36,093 nucleotides of DNA from Aurantimonas coralicida (GCA_011050685.1 DRFF01000149.1:1-36093); one strand, 5' to 3'; positions 1-8,126 are shown, counted from the stretch's first letter. Numbers and translations are program-made. The notes: generated by a model not told the origin, from the sequence alone.

Positions 1-612
1 CCCCAGGCCCTCGCCGCCCCACTCGCCCCGCTCGGCCAGACGATCGCCGTGGCGCGGGACAAGGCCTTCGCCTTCGCCTATCCGCATCTGCTTGCCGGCT
101 GGCGCGATGTCGGTGCCGCGGTGTCGTTTTTCTCGCCGCTGGCCGACGAGGCACCGGACCCGGCGGCCGACGCGATCTATCTGCCGGGCGGCTACCCGGA
201 GCTCCATGCCGGGCGTCTTGCGGCGGCGTCCGGTTTCCTGGCCGGGACGCGCGCGGCGGCGGAGCGCGGCGCCGCGATCTATGGTGAGTGCGGCGGCTAC
301 ATGGTGCTCGGCGAGACGCTGACCGACGCCGACGGCAAGGCTCATCCGATGCTCGGCCTGCTGCCGCTGGAAACCAGCTTCGCCCGGCGCAAGCTGCATC
401 TCGGCTATCGCCGGCTCACCCCGGTCGGCGGCAGACCCTGGTCCGGTCCGCTGCGGGCGCATGAGTTTCACTATGCCTCGATCATCGCCGAAGGGCCCGG
501 CGAGGCGTTGTTCCGGGCGTCAGACGCGCGCGGCGCCGATCTCGGCAATCACGGGCTGCGCCGGGGCCGTGTCAGCGGCTCCTTTCTCCACGTCATCGAC
601 AGGGAATCCTGA
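1..612 (+). CDS. cobB: Cobyrinate a,c-diamide synthase, C-terminal part (5' end outside window)
   Basis: The frame is open from base 1, so this is the 3' part of a longer gene; the GTG at 49 is an internal codon. The product amidates the a and c side chains of (hydrogeno)cobyrinic acid with glutamine and ATP in cobalamin synthesis. What remains is the class I glutamine amidotransferase domain: IYLPGGYPE near the start, the nucleophile motif GECGGYM with the catalytic Cys codon at 289-291, and a C-terminal HEFHYA motif typical of CobB/CbiA. The N-terminal ATP-binding domain is missing from the window. The stop overlaps the next start (TGATG at 610-614), so the two are probably translationally coupled. 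CobQ shares the amidotransferase fold, but the FAYPHLLAGWRD region and the neighbours favour CobB. Confidence 0.93.
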   Translation, partial: PQALAAPLAPLGQTIAVARDKAFAFAYPHLLAGWRDVGAAVSFFSPLADEAPDPAADAIYLPGGYPELHAGRLAAASGFLAGTRAAAERGAAIYGECGGYMVLGETLTDADGKAHPMLGLLPLETSFARRKLHLGYRRLTPVGGRPWSGPLRAHEFHYASIIAEGPGEALFRASDARGADLGNHGLRRGRVSGSFLHVIDRES

Positions 613-1643
613 TGCAGCCGGACGCTAGCGCCCTTCGCCATGGCGGCGCCCTCGACACCGCGATCGCCCGACACGGTGGACGCCGCGAGGACTGGCTGGA
701 TCTGTCCACCGGGATCAATCCGGTTCCGGCGGAATTGCCGGATTTTCCGCCCGAAGCGTTCTCACGCTTGCCGGAATCCAGCCTGGAACGGGCGGCGCTC
801 GACGCCGCGCGCCGGGCCTATGGCGCTCCGGCCGACGCCGGCATCGTCGCCGCGCCGGGCTCGCAGGCGCTGATCTCGCTGCTGCCGTTCCTCATCCCGC
901 CGACCGAGGTCGCGATCGTCGAGCCGACCTATGCCGAACACCGGCGCGCGTTTGTCGCGGCGGGGCATGAGGTGGCGGGGATCGACCGGCCGGACGAGAT
1001 CGTCGACACCGTGACGGTCGCGGTCGTCGTCAACCCAAACAACCCGGATGGTCGGGTTTTCTCGCGGGCCGAGCTGTTCGAGCTTCACGAGAGATTGGTC
1101 GCGCGCGGCGGTCTCCTCGTCGTCGACGAAGCCTTCATGGACGTTACGCCCGAGATGAGTCTGGCATCGCAAGCCGGGCGGCCGGGACTTCTGATCCATC
1201 GCTCCTTCGGCAAATTCTTCGGCCTCGCCGGCCTTCGCCTCGGCTTCGCGCTGACCACGCCCGACCTCGCCGGGCGATTGTCGGAGCGGCTCGGGCCGTG
1301 GGCGGTGTCGGGGCCGGCGCTGGTTTGCGCCGAGGCGCTTCTCGGCAATGACGCAGCGATCCGCGCGACCCGCCAGCGCATCCGTCGTCAGGCCGAAATG
1401 CTTTTCGAAGCGGTGCTCGACCGCCGCACGCCGCTGGTCGGCCGCACCGCCCTGTTCGCGACAATCCGCCACGAACGGGCCGGCGCGCTGTTCGAAGCGC
1501 TCTGCCGTCGGAGCATCCTGACGCGGCCCTTCGCCAAGCGGCCGGACTGGCTGCGGATCGGCAATCCGGCCGGCCCCGACGATGCCGCGCGGCTGCGGGC
1601 GGCTCTGGCGGAAGCGCTCGACGAGATCGGTGGTGAAGGATGA
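612..1643 (+). CDS. cobC: Threonine-phosphate decarboxylase (PLP aminotransferase fold)
   Basis: A 343-residue fold-type I PLP enzyme. In the P. denitrificans naming it is CobC, equivalent to Salmonella CobD, which makes (R)-1-amino-2-propanol O-2-phosphate from L-threonine phosphate for the nucleotide loop of cobalamin. Visible features are the N-terminal HGG and DLSTGINP motifs typical of this family, the VNPNNPDG asparagine loop near residue 150, VDEAF near 181, and SFGKFFGLAGLRLGF with the likely PLP lysine at residue 201. Length is normal. The ATG at 612 overlaps the cobB stop and the 3' end overlaps the next gene by four bases. Histidinol-phosphate aminotransferase is the nearest alternative, but the cob neighbours and the HGG/INP motifs argue against it. 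Confidence 0.93.
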   Translation: MQPDASALRHGGALDTAIARHGGRREDWLDLSTGINPVPAELPDFPPEAFSRLPESSLERAALDAARRAYGAPADAGIVAAPGSQALISLLPFLIPPTEVAIVEPTYAEHRRAFVAAGHEVAGIDRPDEIVDTVTVAVVVNPNNPDGRVFSRAELFELHERLVARGGLLVVDEAFMDVTPEMSLASQAGRPGLLIHRSFGKFFGLAGLRLGFALTTPDLAGRLSERLGPWAVSGPALVCAEALLGNDAAIRATRQRIRRQAEMLFEAVLDRRTPLVGRTALFATIRHERAGALFEALCRRSILTRPFAKRPDWLRIGNPAGPDDAARLRAALAEALDEIGGEG

Positions 1644-2620
1644 TGTCGCGCCTTGCGATCCTGTTTCTGGGGACCGCCCTCGACCGGCTTGTCGGCGACC
1701 CGGATTGGCTGTGGCGTCGGGTGCCGCATCCGGTGGTGCTCGTCGGATGGGTTATCGACCGGCTTGACCAGATACTCAACCGGCCACAACTCGGGGAATC
1801 GGCTCGGTGGCGCAACGGGATCATCGCCGCCGGCCTGCTCGTCGGCGGCGCTTTGCTCGCGGGCGTCCTGCTATCGACGCTCTTTGCGATAGCTGGCCCC
1901 GTCGGTTGGCTGTTCGAGGCACTCGTGCTCGCCGTCTTTCTCGCCCAGAAGAGCCTCATCGACCATGTCCGCGCGGTCGAACGCGCGCTCGATGAAAAGG
2001 GTCTGGAATCAGGGCGCCGCGCGGTCGCGATGATCGTCGGCCGTGATCCCGAGGCGCTGGACGAGGCCGGCGTGTGCCGCGCGGCGATCGAGAGCCTTGC
2101 CGAAAACGCCTCCGACGGCGTTGTCGCGCCGTTTCTCTGGTATCTGGTTTTGGGTCTTCCAGGTCTGCTTGTCTACAAGGCCGTCAACACGGCCGATTCG
2201 ATGATCGCCCATATGAACGATCGCCATCGCGCCTTCGGCTGGGCGTCGGCGAAGCTGGACGATTGGATGAACTGGCCGGCGGCCCGGCTGACGGCGCTGC
2301 TGATCGCGCTTTCGGCGGGGATGCGCGATCGGAGCAAGGCGGTCAGCCAGGCGGCACTGGCCACCGCGCGGCGCGATGCGCCTTTGCATCGTTCGCCCAA
2401 TGCCGGTTGGCCGGAGGCGGCGATGGCCGCCGCCCTTGGCCTGTCGCTCGGAGGTCCGCGCCGCTACGGCAATCTCGAAGTCGAGGCGCCGATGCTCAAT
2501 CCGGCGGGCCGGCGCTGGGCGGGGCCGGCCGACATCGCCGCTGCGATCGGGCTGTTCCGGACCGCGGCGAATCTGCTTCTGGCGTTCGCCGCGCTGCTGT
2601 TCATCGCGGCGGCGCTATAG
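1640..2620 (+). CDS. cobD: Adenosylcobinamide-phosphate synthase (CbiB type), membrane protein
   Basis: A 326-residue inner-membrane enzyme that attaches the aminopropanol (phosphate) arm to adenosylcobyric acid. It is CobD in Rhizobium/Pseudomonas naming and CbiB in Salmonella. The start overlaps the preceding stop (ATGATG at 1640), fitting coupling with the decarboxylase that makes its substrate. Family signatures are DRLVGDPDWLWRRVPHPVVL near the N terminus, ENASDGVVAPFLW near residue 155, and KAVNTADSMIAH soon after. Hydrophobic segments lie near residues 55-80 and 95-110 and at the extreme C terminus. Length is normal. The end is only 11 bases from the end of the convergent cobS gene. 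Confidence 0.94.
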   Translation: MMSRLAILFLGTALDRLVGDPDWLWRRVPHPVVLVGWVIDRLDQILNRPQLGESARWRNGIIAAGLLVGGALLAGVLLSTLFAIAGPVGWLFEALVLAVFLAQKSLIDHVRAVERALDEKGLESGRRAVAMIVGRDPEALDEAGVCRAAIESLAENASDGVVAPFLWYLVLGLPGLLVYKAVNTADSMIAHMNDRHRAFGWASAKLDDWMNWPAARLTALLIALSAGMRDRSKAVSQAALATARRDAPLHRSPNAGWPEAAMAAALGLSLGGPRRYGNLEVEAPMLNPAGRRWAGPADIAAAIGLFRTAANLLLAFAALLFIAAAL

Positions 2621-2631
2621 GTCGGGCCCGT

Positions 2632-3405
2632 TTATCCGCTGCCGAGCGCAAGGCCGAGCAGCGCGGCGATTTCCACGAGCTGCTGCGACGCGCCCAAGCA
2701 GTCGCCGGTCTGGCCGCCGAGACGGCGCTCGATGAAGCCGCGAAACCACAAAAGCACCAGCCCGCCCAGGAGGAAGCCGGCGAACGTCGAGCCGAAGCCG
2801 ACGGCGAGGATGCCGGCGACGATGTAGAGGCCATCACCGATCAGTAGCGCGGCACGTCCGTTTCTGCGGTCCGGCCGGCCCATCCGATTCGCCGTGCCGC
2901 CGATCGAGGCGGAAGGCAGCGACGCCCACAGCCAGGCCATCGCGCCGCGGCTTGCCGCCGCGACACCGAGCATGGCGAGCGCCGCTCCTGCGGGACCGGC
3001 TTCGACCAGTTCGGCCAGAAGCACGATCCGCAGCGCGACCGACAGGACGAGGGCGAGGGCGCCATAGCTGCCGACCCGGCTGTCCTTCATGATCGCCAGC
3101 GCGCGCTCCCGCTCATGGTGGCCGCCGAGCCCGTCGGCGACATCGCCGAGCCCATCCTCGTGCAGCGCGCCGGTGACGAAGACCATCGCCGCGACCGCCA
3201 GCGACGCGACGACGAGCGCCGACAGGCCGACCGCAGGCCCGAGAAACAAAATCAGCGCCGCCGGCAGCGCCGCGATCAGCCCCGCCAGCGGAAAGGCATG
3301 GACGTCCTCGCCGAGCGGGTGCGTGCCGGTAAAGGCGCGTCGCGCCGGCGGAAGCCTGGTCAGAAAGGCCAGCGATCGCATCGTCGAAGCGGTGAATTCC
3401 CTCAT
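2632..3405 (-). CDS. cobS: Adenosylcobinamide-GDP ribazoletransferase (cobalamin synthase)
   Basis: A 257-residue polytopic membrane enzyme that joins AdoCbi-GDP to alpha-ribazole(-5'-phosphate), the last assembly step of cobalamin; it is also called CobV. The signature is FVTGALHEDGLGDVADGLGG, whose acidic residues bind Mg. The N-terminal FLTRLP motif and the many Ala/Leu-rich helices are typical. I chose the ATG at 3403-3405 because AAGGAG lies ten bases upstream and the protein then begins MREFTASTMRSLAFLTRLP; the reading frame stays open further upstream without family similarity. The gene is convergent with cobD and divergent from cobT, which makes the activated lower ligand used here. 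Confidence 0.93.
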   Translation of the reverse strand: MREFTASTMRSLAFLTRLPPARRAFTGTHPLGEDVHAFPLAGLIAALPAALILFLGPAVGLSALVVASLAVAAMVFVTGALHEDGLGDVADGLGGHHERERALAIMKDSRVGSYGALALVLSVALRIVLLAELVEAGPAGAALAMLGVAAASRGAMAWLWASLPSASIGGTANRMGRPDRRNGRAALLIGDGLYIVAGILAVGFGSTFAGFLLGGLVLLWFRGFIERRLGGQTGDCLGASQQLVEIAALLGLALGSG

Positions 3406-3515
3406 TGCGGACTTGCTCCTTGCGCGTCGCTGCGCCATGCCCGCCACAGCCAATTCGTAACGGCGCCGCCGACATTCCGTCGTCGTTCGCCGAAGCAAAC
3501 CCCGAGGAGCGAGCG

Positions 3516-4532
3516 ATGTCCACAACCGGACTGCCTTTCGACGATATTCGTGATCTCGTCCGCCGGATGCCCGGCCCCGACGAGGCGGCGGTCCGGGTGA
3601 AGCGCGAGCGCGAAGGGCAATTGACCAAGCCGGCGGGCGCGCTCGGTCGCCTGGAAGACTTGTCCGAGTGGCTCGCCGCTTGGCAGGGCCGTCAGCCGGC
3701 GGTACGCCGGCCGCTGGTTGCCGTCTTTGCCGGCAATCACGGCGTCACCAGGCAAGGGGTCTCGCCCTTTCCGGCCGAGGTGACGGCGCAGATGGTCGCG
3801 AACTTCGCCGCCGGCGGAGCGGCCATCAATCAGATTTGCGCCGCCTACGACCTCGGCCTCAAGGTCTTCGATCTCGCCCTCGAAATACCGACCGAGGACA
3901 TCACGGAAGCCGCGGCGATGGACGAGCGCACCTGCGCCGCCACGATGGCCTTCGGAATGGAGGTGCTGGCCGGCGAGCCGGATCTGCTGTGCATCGGCGA
4001 AATGGGCATCGGCAACACCACCATCGCGGCGGCGATCTTCGCGGCGCTGTTCGGCGGGGACCCGCGTGACTGGACCGGTCCCGGCGCCAGCCATGACGCG
4101 ACCGGCGTCGATAAGAAGGCGCGGGTCGTCGCCGCAGCGCTGGAACATCACAAGGGGCATCTCGCCGACCCGCTGGAGGTGTTGCGGCGTCTCGGTGGAC
4201 GCGAGATCGCCGCGATGGCCGGCGCGATTCTGGCCGCGCGCATGCAAAAGGTACCGGTCATTGTCGACGGCTTCGTCTCGACCGCCGCCGCGGCGATCCT
4301 TTACGCCATGGACCCGAGAGCCCTCGACCATTGCCTGTTCGGCCATGTCTCGGCCGAGCCGGGCCATATCCGCGCGGTCGAAGCGATGGGCAAGGTGCCG
4401 CTCTTGGCGCTTGGGATGCGGCTCGGCGAAGGCACCGGCGCGGCGATTGCCGCCGGCATCGTCAAGGCGGCGGCGGAATGTCATTCCGGCATGGCGACCT
4501 TCGGTGAAGCGGCGGTCTCCAACCGGGAATAA
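3516..4532 (+). CDS. cobT: Nicotinate-nucleotide--dimethylbenzimidazole phosphoribosyltransferase
   Basis: A 338-residue cytoplasmic enzyme that makes alpha-ribazole phosphate from nicotinate mononucleotide and dimethylbenzimidazole (CobU in P. denitrificans naming). Motifs are KPAGALGRLEDLSEWLA, AGNHGVTRQGVSPFP, the GEMGIGNTTIAAA glycine loop, and the C-terminal LGMRLGEGTGAA that carries the catalytic Glu. The ATG at 3516 is preceded by GAGGAG and gives the normal family length; the open frame continues 37 codons upstream without family similarity. It is divergent from cobS across 110 bp. I looked for a cobalamin riboswitch in that gap and saw no B12-box-like sequence, so any B12 control of this unit is not evident here. 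Confidence 0.95.
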   Translation: MSTTGLPFDDIRDLVRRMPGPDEAAVRVKREREGQLTKPAGALGRLEDLSEWLAAWQGRQPAVRRPLVAVFAGNHGVTRQGVSPFPAEVTAQMVANFAAGGAAINQICAAYDLGLKVFDLALEIPTEDITEAAAMDERTCAATMAFGMEVLAGEPDLLCIGEMGIGNTTIAAAIFAALFGGDPRDWTGPGASHDATGVDKKARVVAAALEHHKGHLADPLEVLRRLGGREIAAMAGAILAARMQKVPVIVDGFVSTAAAAILYAMDPRALDHCLFGHVSAEPGHIRAVEAMGKVPLLALGMRLGEGTGAAIAAGIVKAAAECHSGMATFGEAAVSNRE

Positions 4533-4584
4533 GGGGGCGCAAACCGCGCCGCTTGGCGCGTGGCGGAACGAGAATCCAACAAAA

Positions 4585-4619
4585 CCAGCCTGCGTGGGAA
4601 AACCATCCCCGCACGCTGG
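4585..4619 (+). terminator. Imperfect GC-rich hairpin after cobT
   Basis: CCAGCCTGCGTGG at 4585-4597 pairs with CCCCGCACGCTGG at 4607-4619 at 11 of 13 positions, with a loop of about nine bases. It lies about 50 bases after the cobT stop. There is no run of T after it, so it may be a Rho-type pause or mRNA-stabilising hairpin rather than a classical terminator. Confidence 0.4.
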
Positions 4620-4654
4620 GCCAAACGCAATTCCCGTGGCCTGAATAGATCGCG

Positions 4655-4677
4655 GTTCCCGCATATGTTCTGGGAAC
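4655..4677 (+). promoter_or_regulatory. Dyad symmetric site upstream of the YeeE/YedE transporter
   Basis: GTTCCC at 4655-4660 and GGGAAC at 4672-4677 form a perfect 6+6 dyad with 11 bases between, ending 22 bases before the transporter ATG. Two more copies of related half sites flank it (ATTCCCG near 4630 and ATTCGGGAA near 4683). Spacing and position suit a dimeric repressor or activator site. The regulator is unknown; an ArsR- or LysR-type sulfur-responsive protein is only a guess. Confidence 0.4.
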
Positions 4678-4699
4678 ACGCAATTCGGGAAACACTGCG

Positions 4700-5797
4700 A
4701 TGGACTTCGTCCCCCTGATCGATCTGATTGGCGAGAATCAGACGGCGCTCGCCGGCGGTGCCGTGATCGGCGCCCTGTTCGGCTTCTTCATGCAGCGCAG
4801 CGCGTTCTGCACGCGCTCGGCGGTTCTCGATCTCACCCGCAGACGCGACCTCGCCGCGCTGGCAACTTGGGCGGCCGGCTTTGCGGCTGCGGTGCTCGGC
4901 GTCCAGATCCTTTTGACGCTCGATGTCGTGAACGTCGTCGAAACCCGCTTCTTCGCCACCGCCCAAAGCCTGTCCGGCGCCATCATCGGCGGCGTCCTGT
5001 TCGGCATCGGCATGATCCTGGCGCGCGGCTGCGTGTCGCGATTGCTGGTCTTGTCGGCCACGGGCAATCTGCGGGCGTTCTATTCGTCGATCGTCATCGC
5101 CATTGTGGGTCTGGCCACCTATAGCGGCGTTCTCGTACCGCTGCGCGACAGCGCCGGCGGTCTCTGGAGCACGGCGGCTATCGGTGGCAACGACGCCCTC
5201 GCCCATCTGGGCCTCGGGCAGGACGTCGGCGTGATCATCGGCGTCATTCTGGCGGCGGCCGCGGTCGGCCTCGCTCTGGCGTCGCGGGCGTCCATCTGGC
5301 GCCTGGCGGGCGGCGTCGGCGTCGGCGCGACGATCGTCGCCGGCTGGTATTTCACCTACACGCTCTCGCAGCAGGTATTCGAGCCGATTCAGGCCGAAAG
5401 CCTCTCCTTCATCCGGCCGCTGGCCACCACCGCGGCGCTGGCCACCGACGCGGACGCGTTCGCTGGTCTGGACAAGGGCGTTCTCGCCGGCGCGCTGTTC
5501 GGCGCCTTGATCGCGGCGCTGTTGTTCCGGCAGTTTCGCATCCAGACATTCTCCGAGCCGGGCACGCCCTCGATTCTGCGCTACACCGTCGGTTCCGTAC
5601 TGATGGGTTTCGGCGGCATCCTGGCGGTCGGCTGCACCATCGGCGCGGGCTTCACCGGTGGCGCTGTCCTGGCGGTATCGGCGCTTCTGGCCTTGCTCTC
5701 GATGGTCGGCGGCGCGGCGCTCGCTGACCAGTTCGTCGACCGCCGGCGCGAGGCTCGCGATCTTTCGCCGGAAACCGCTGCGGTTCCGGCGGAGTAG
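4700..5797 (+). CDS. YeeE/YedE family sulfur (thiosulfate-type) transporter
   Basis: A 365-residue membrane protein made of two related YeeE/YedE (DUF395) halves. Each half carries the family's GxGxxxxxGC motif: FGIGMILARGCVSRLL with Cys111, and GFGGILAVGCTIGAGFTGG with Cys312; a further Cys37 lies in the N-terminal AFCTRSA motif. In the structurally studied relative TsuA, conserved cysteines along the pore relay thiosulfate, so import of thiosulfate or another sulfur species is the likely role. About nine to ten hydrophobic segments can be counted. The ATG at 4700 is the natural start. It is convergent with the universal stress protein gene 24 bases downstream. Some family members move other sulfur compounds, or selenium, so the substrate is inferred. 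Confidence 0.88.
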   Translation: MDFVPLIDLIGENQTALAGGAVIGALFGFFMQRSAFCTRSAVLDLTRRRDLAALATWAAGFAAAVLGVQILLTLDVVNVVETRFFATAQSLSGAIIGGVLFGIGMILARGCVSRLLVLSATGNLRAFYSSIVIAIVGLATYSGVLVPLRDSAGGLWSTAAIGGNDALAHLGLGQDVGVIIGVILAAAAVGLALASRASIWRLAGGVGVGATIVAGWYFTYTLSQQVFEPIQAESLSFIRPLATTAALATDADAFAGLDKGVLAGALFGALIAALLFRQFRIQTFSEPGTPSILRYTVGSVLMGFGGILAVGCTIGAGFTGGAVLAVSALLALLSMVGGAALADQFVDRRREARDLSPETAAVPAE

Positions 5798-5821
5798 CCG
5801 TTTCCGATCGTCAGCCCGTGC

Positions 5822-6238
5822 TCAACGTACGACCATGACCGAAATCTTGGCATGGGCGGCGATATAGCCGGCGTTGGATGCGAAGATGTGCTCGGGGAGT
5901 CCCGGCACATGCGAGGCGACGACCACCAGATCGGCGCCGCTTTCCTCCACGGCTCTCAACAGCGTTCGATCCAGATCGACAGTCGGGTCATGGCTGACAT
6001 AGGTCGCCGTCGTCTCCTGCGGGAGGCTGTATTTCTCGGCTTGCGCTTTGCCAAAGGCCTCGAGCTTGCTTGTGTATTCCTCGGGCGTATGCGCGACCGA
6101 GCCCGGCCCAGACGTCGTCACGCCCACATAGTGGACCGCGCAGCCATAAAGTTGCGCAAGATCGGCGGCGATCATCAACGCCTTTTCCAGGCGGTCTGTA
6201 TGACTTAAATCGACCGGAACCATGATTTTCTTGTACAT
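5822..6238 (-). CDS. Universal stress protein, UspA family
   Basis: A 138-residue single Usp domain. It starts with the KKIMVPVDLSH strand and Asp that contact nucleotide in the family, and ends with the DLVVVASH and ISVMVVR strands. The usual ATP loop GxxGx9G(S/T) is altered to HVPGLPEHIFASNAG, so ATP binding cannot be assumed; this variant is common in small alphaproteobacterial Usp proteins. The start ATG at 6236-6238 has a near-perfect AAAGGAGGT ribosome-binding site. Upstream lies an FNR/FixK box at ideal activator spacing (6276-6317), so expression is probably induced by low oxygen. It is a cytoplasmic protein of no known enzymatic activity. Confidence 0.93.
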   Translation of the reverse strand: MYKKIMVPVDLSHTDRLEKALMIAADLAQLYGCAVHYVGVTTSGPGSVAHTPEEYTSKLEAFGKAQAEKYSLPQETTATYVSHDPTVDLDRTLLRAVEESGADLVVVASHVPGLPEHIFASNAGYIAAHAKISVMVVR

Positions 6239-6275
6239 GGCGACCTCCTTTTCATCGGCGATGTCTGTTCATGTC

Positions 6276-6317
6276 TATGTACCGGTTGGGCGGGCGGGCC
6301 GTCTTGATGTCGATCAA
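6276..6317 (-). promoter_or_regulatory. FNR/FixK-type promoter of the universal stress protein gene
   Basis: TTGATGTCGATCAA at 6304-6317 matches the FNR/FixK/ANR consensus TTGAT-N4-ATCAA at all ten positions. On the minus strand a TACATA -10 element lies at 6281-6276. If the start of transcription is 6269, the -10 sits at -12 to -7 and the box is centred at -41.5, the classic class II activator position. The untranslated leader would be about 30 bases and contains the strong ribosome-binding site. This is a prediction from sequence only. Confidence 0.8.
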
Positions 6318-6326
6318 TGACGTTTC

Positions 6327-6348
6327 CAGCGAATGGTCGCATTCGCTG
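6327..6348. promoter_or_regulatory. Perfect 9-bp inverted repeat between usp and the deacylase gene
   Basis: CAGCGAATG at 6327-6335 and CATTCGCTG at 6340-6348 are exact reverse complements separated by GTCG. It lies ten bases from the FNR box and about 85 bases before the rightward deacylase start. It could be an operator for a dimeric regulator or a stem-loop in the rightward leader. No run of T follows it, so a terminator is unlikely. Confidence 0.5.
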
Positions 6349-6432
6349 CGCATCGATACTATCAGGAGCCGAACCGCCGAAGCCTCGCCTTCGAGGCGGG
6401 ACCGATCAGCAGGACGGAGAGCTCTCACTCCC

Positions 6433-6954
6433 ATGAAGACACGCGACGACCTCATCCACCACCTTGCCGGACTCGGAATTCAGACGAAGACGGTCGAGCA
6501 TCCGCCGCTTCATTCCGTCGAAGAGAGCCAGGCGCTGCGCGGCACGATCCCCGGCGGTCACACCAAGAACCTGTTTCTCAAGGACAAGAAGGGGCGGATC
6601 TTTTTGGTCGTGGCGGAGGAAACCCGCGCCGTCGACCTGAAGGAGCTGCACAAGCGGATCGGCGCATCCGGGCGGCTGTCCTTTGCCAGCGGCGACCAGA
6701 TGCGCGCGCTGCTCGGCGTCGAGCCGGGCTCGGTCACGGCCTTTGGCGTCATCAACGATACCGGGGGGCAGGTCCGTGTTGTGCTTGATGAAGGGCTCCT
6801 GGCGCACGATATGGTGAACTGCCATCCGATGACGAATGCGGCGACGACGACCATCGCCACATCGGCGCTGATGGCGTTTTTCCAATCCACCGGGCACGAG
6901 CCGCTCGTCATCGGCCTCGAAGCACCGGCAGACGACGACGGGCAGGCGGCATGA
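6433..6954 (+). CDS. YbaK/ProX-type prolyl-tRNA deacylase (prolyl-tRNA synthetase associated domain protein)
   Basis: A 173-residue free-standing editing domain of the YbaK/INS superfamily, expected to hydrolyse mischarged tRNA (typically Ala-tRNA-Pro or a related error). Family signatures are the N-terminal HPPLHSVEES, GGHTKNLFLKDKKG with the conserved lysine next to the active site, LRGTIPG, and the C-terminal NCHPMTNAATTTI. I chose the ATG at 6433 because family similarity starts at MKTRDDLIHHL; the open frame extends 54 codons upstream across the regulatory region. A GGAG lies upstream, with a longer than usual spacing of about 13. The 3' end overlaps the next gene by four bases (ATGA), so the chaperedoxin gene is probably coupled to it. 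Confidence 0.9.
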   Translation: MKTRDDLIHHLAGLGIQTKTVEHPPLHSVEESQALRGTIPGGHTKNLFLKDKKGRIFLVVAEETRAVDLKELHKRIGASGRLSFASGDQMRALLGVEPGSVTAFGVINDTGGQVRVVLDEGLLAHDMVNCHPMTNAATTTIATSALMAFFQSTGHEPLVIGLEAPADDDGQAA

Positions 6955-7988
6955 GCGACAATCCCTACGGTAATTCCTTCAGCGGTTACGGTGCGCAGAC
7001 GAGCGGGCCGGCGGGCCAGACGGTTGGCAATGTCCAGCCGCAGGCGCCGGCCTCGCCGGGTCTGGAAGGGTTTGCGGATTTGGGCGGTGGCGCCGCGCAA
7101 GCCGATCTGGTCAAGGACACGACGACGGCGAATTTCTCGGCCGACGTCATCCAGGAATCGCGGCGCCAGCCCGTGATCGTCGATTTCTGGGCCCCTTGGT
7201 GCGGCCCCTGCAAGCAATTGACCCCGATCATCGAGCGGGCGGTGAAGGCGGCCGGCGGTAAGGTCAAGCTGGTCAAGATGAACATCGACGACCATCCCGC
7301 GATCGCCGGCCAACTCGGGGTCCAGACGATCCCGGCGGTGTTTGCCTTCGTCGACGGCCAGCCGGTCGACGGCTTCATGGGCGCGCTGCCGGAGAGCGAG
7401 GTCAAGGCCTTCATCGACCGTCTGCCGAAGGGCAAGGGCGGCGGCGCGGCCGATCCGGTCGCCCAGGCGCTCGAACAGGCCAGGCAGCTGCTCGCCGACG
7501 GTGACGCCGGCGGAGCCGCGCAGCTGTTCGGCGCGGTTCTCCAGCATGAGCCAAATCATGCCGCCGCGACCGCGGGGTTGGCCGAATGCTATCTGGCGAC
7601 CGGCGACACGGCGCGGGCCAAGGCCTTGGTCGATGGATATGCGGCGGAGGATGCCGGCAAGCCTGAGGATCCAGCGCTCGCGGCCATCCGCACCAAGCTG
7701 AAGCTTGCCGAGGAGATTTCGGAACTGGGCGATCCGGTGGCGCTACAGGCCCGGATCGAGGGCGACCCGGACGATCACCAAGCCCGCTACGATTTGGCGC
7801 TGATTGCCCAGGCAAAGGGCGAGCGGGCGACGGCGGCCGGGCATCTCCTGGAGATCATCGGGCGCGATCGTACCTTCGAGGACGACGCCGCGCGCAAAAA
7901 GCTTCTCGAATTCTTCGAGGCCTGGGGGCCGACCGATCCGGCGACGAAGGAGGCCCGGCGCAAGCTGTCCTCGCTGCTCTTCACCTGA
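6951..7988 (+). CDS. cnoX: Thioredoxin-TPR chaperedoxin (CnoX/YbbN-like)
   Basis: A 345-residue protein with a thioredoxin domain at about residues 55-165 followed by tetratricopeptide-like repeats to the C terminus, the arrangement of E. coli CnoX (YbbN), a holdase that protects proteins from oxidative aggregation and passes them to GroEL. Unlike E. coli CnoX, which has SxxC, this one keeps a full WCGPC active site (Cys84 and Cys87), as is usual in alphaproteobacteria, so it may also reduce disulfides. The first 50 residues are Gly/Pro/Ala/Gln-rich and probably disordered. There is no signal peptide. The start overlaps the preceding stop by four bases. Confidence 0.9.
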   Translation: MSDNPYGNSFSGYGAQTSGPAGQTVGNVQPQAPASPGLEGFADLGGGAAQADLVKDTTTANFSADVIQESRRQPVIVDFWAPWCGPCKQLTPIIERAVKAAGGKVKLVKMNIDDHPAIAGQLGVQTIPAVFAFVDGQPVDGFMGALPESEVKAFIDRLPKGKGGGAADPVAQALEQARQLLADGDAGGAAQLFGAVLQHEPNHAAATAGLAECYLATGDTARAKALVDGYAAEDAGKPEDPALAAIRTKLKLAEEISELGDPVALQARIEGDPDDHQARYDLALIAQAKGERATAAGHLLEIIGRDRTFEDDAARKKLLEFFEAWGPTDPATKEARRKLSSLLFT

Positions 7989-8126
7989 TCGTCCAGGCGG
8001 GCGCGGAAGGGGCGATAAGCCCGCGCCGCTCTCGGCCTTCGAGCCGGTTCGGCCGCTGCTTGTTGCCGCATCCCTTGAGATCGCGTGTTCGCGTTCCAAG
8101 TTCGGTCTCGGCAACGGAGACATGGT

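Noticed and set aside
3406-3515. Cobalamin riboswitch in the cobS/cobT divergent gap
   Set aside because: At 110 bases the gap is too short for a full B12 riboswitch and no B12-box-like core was seen.
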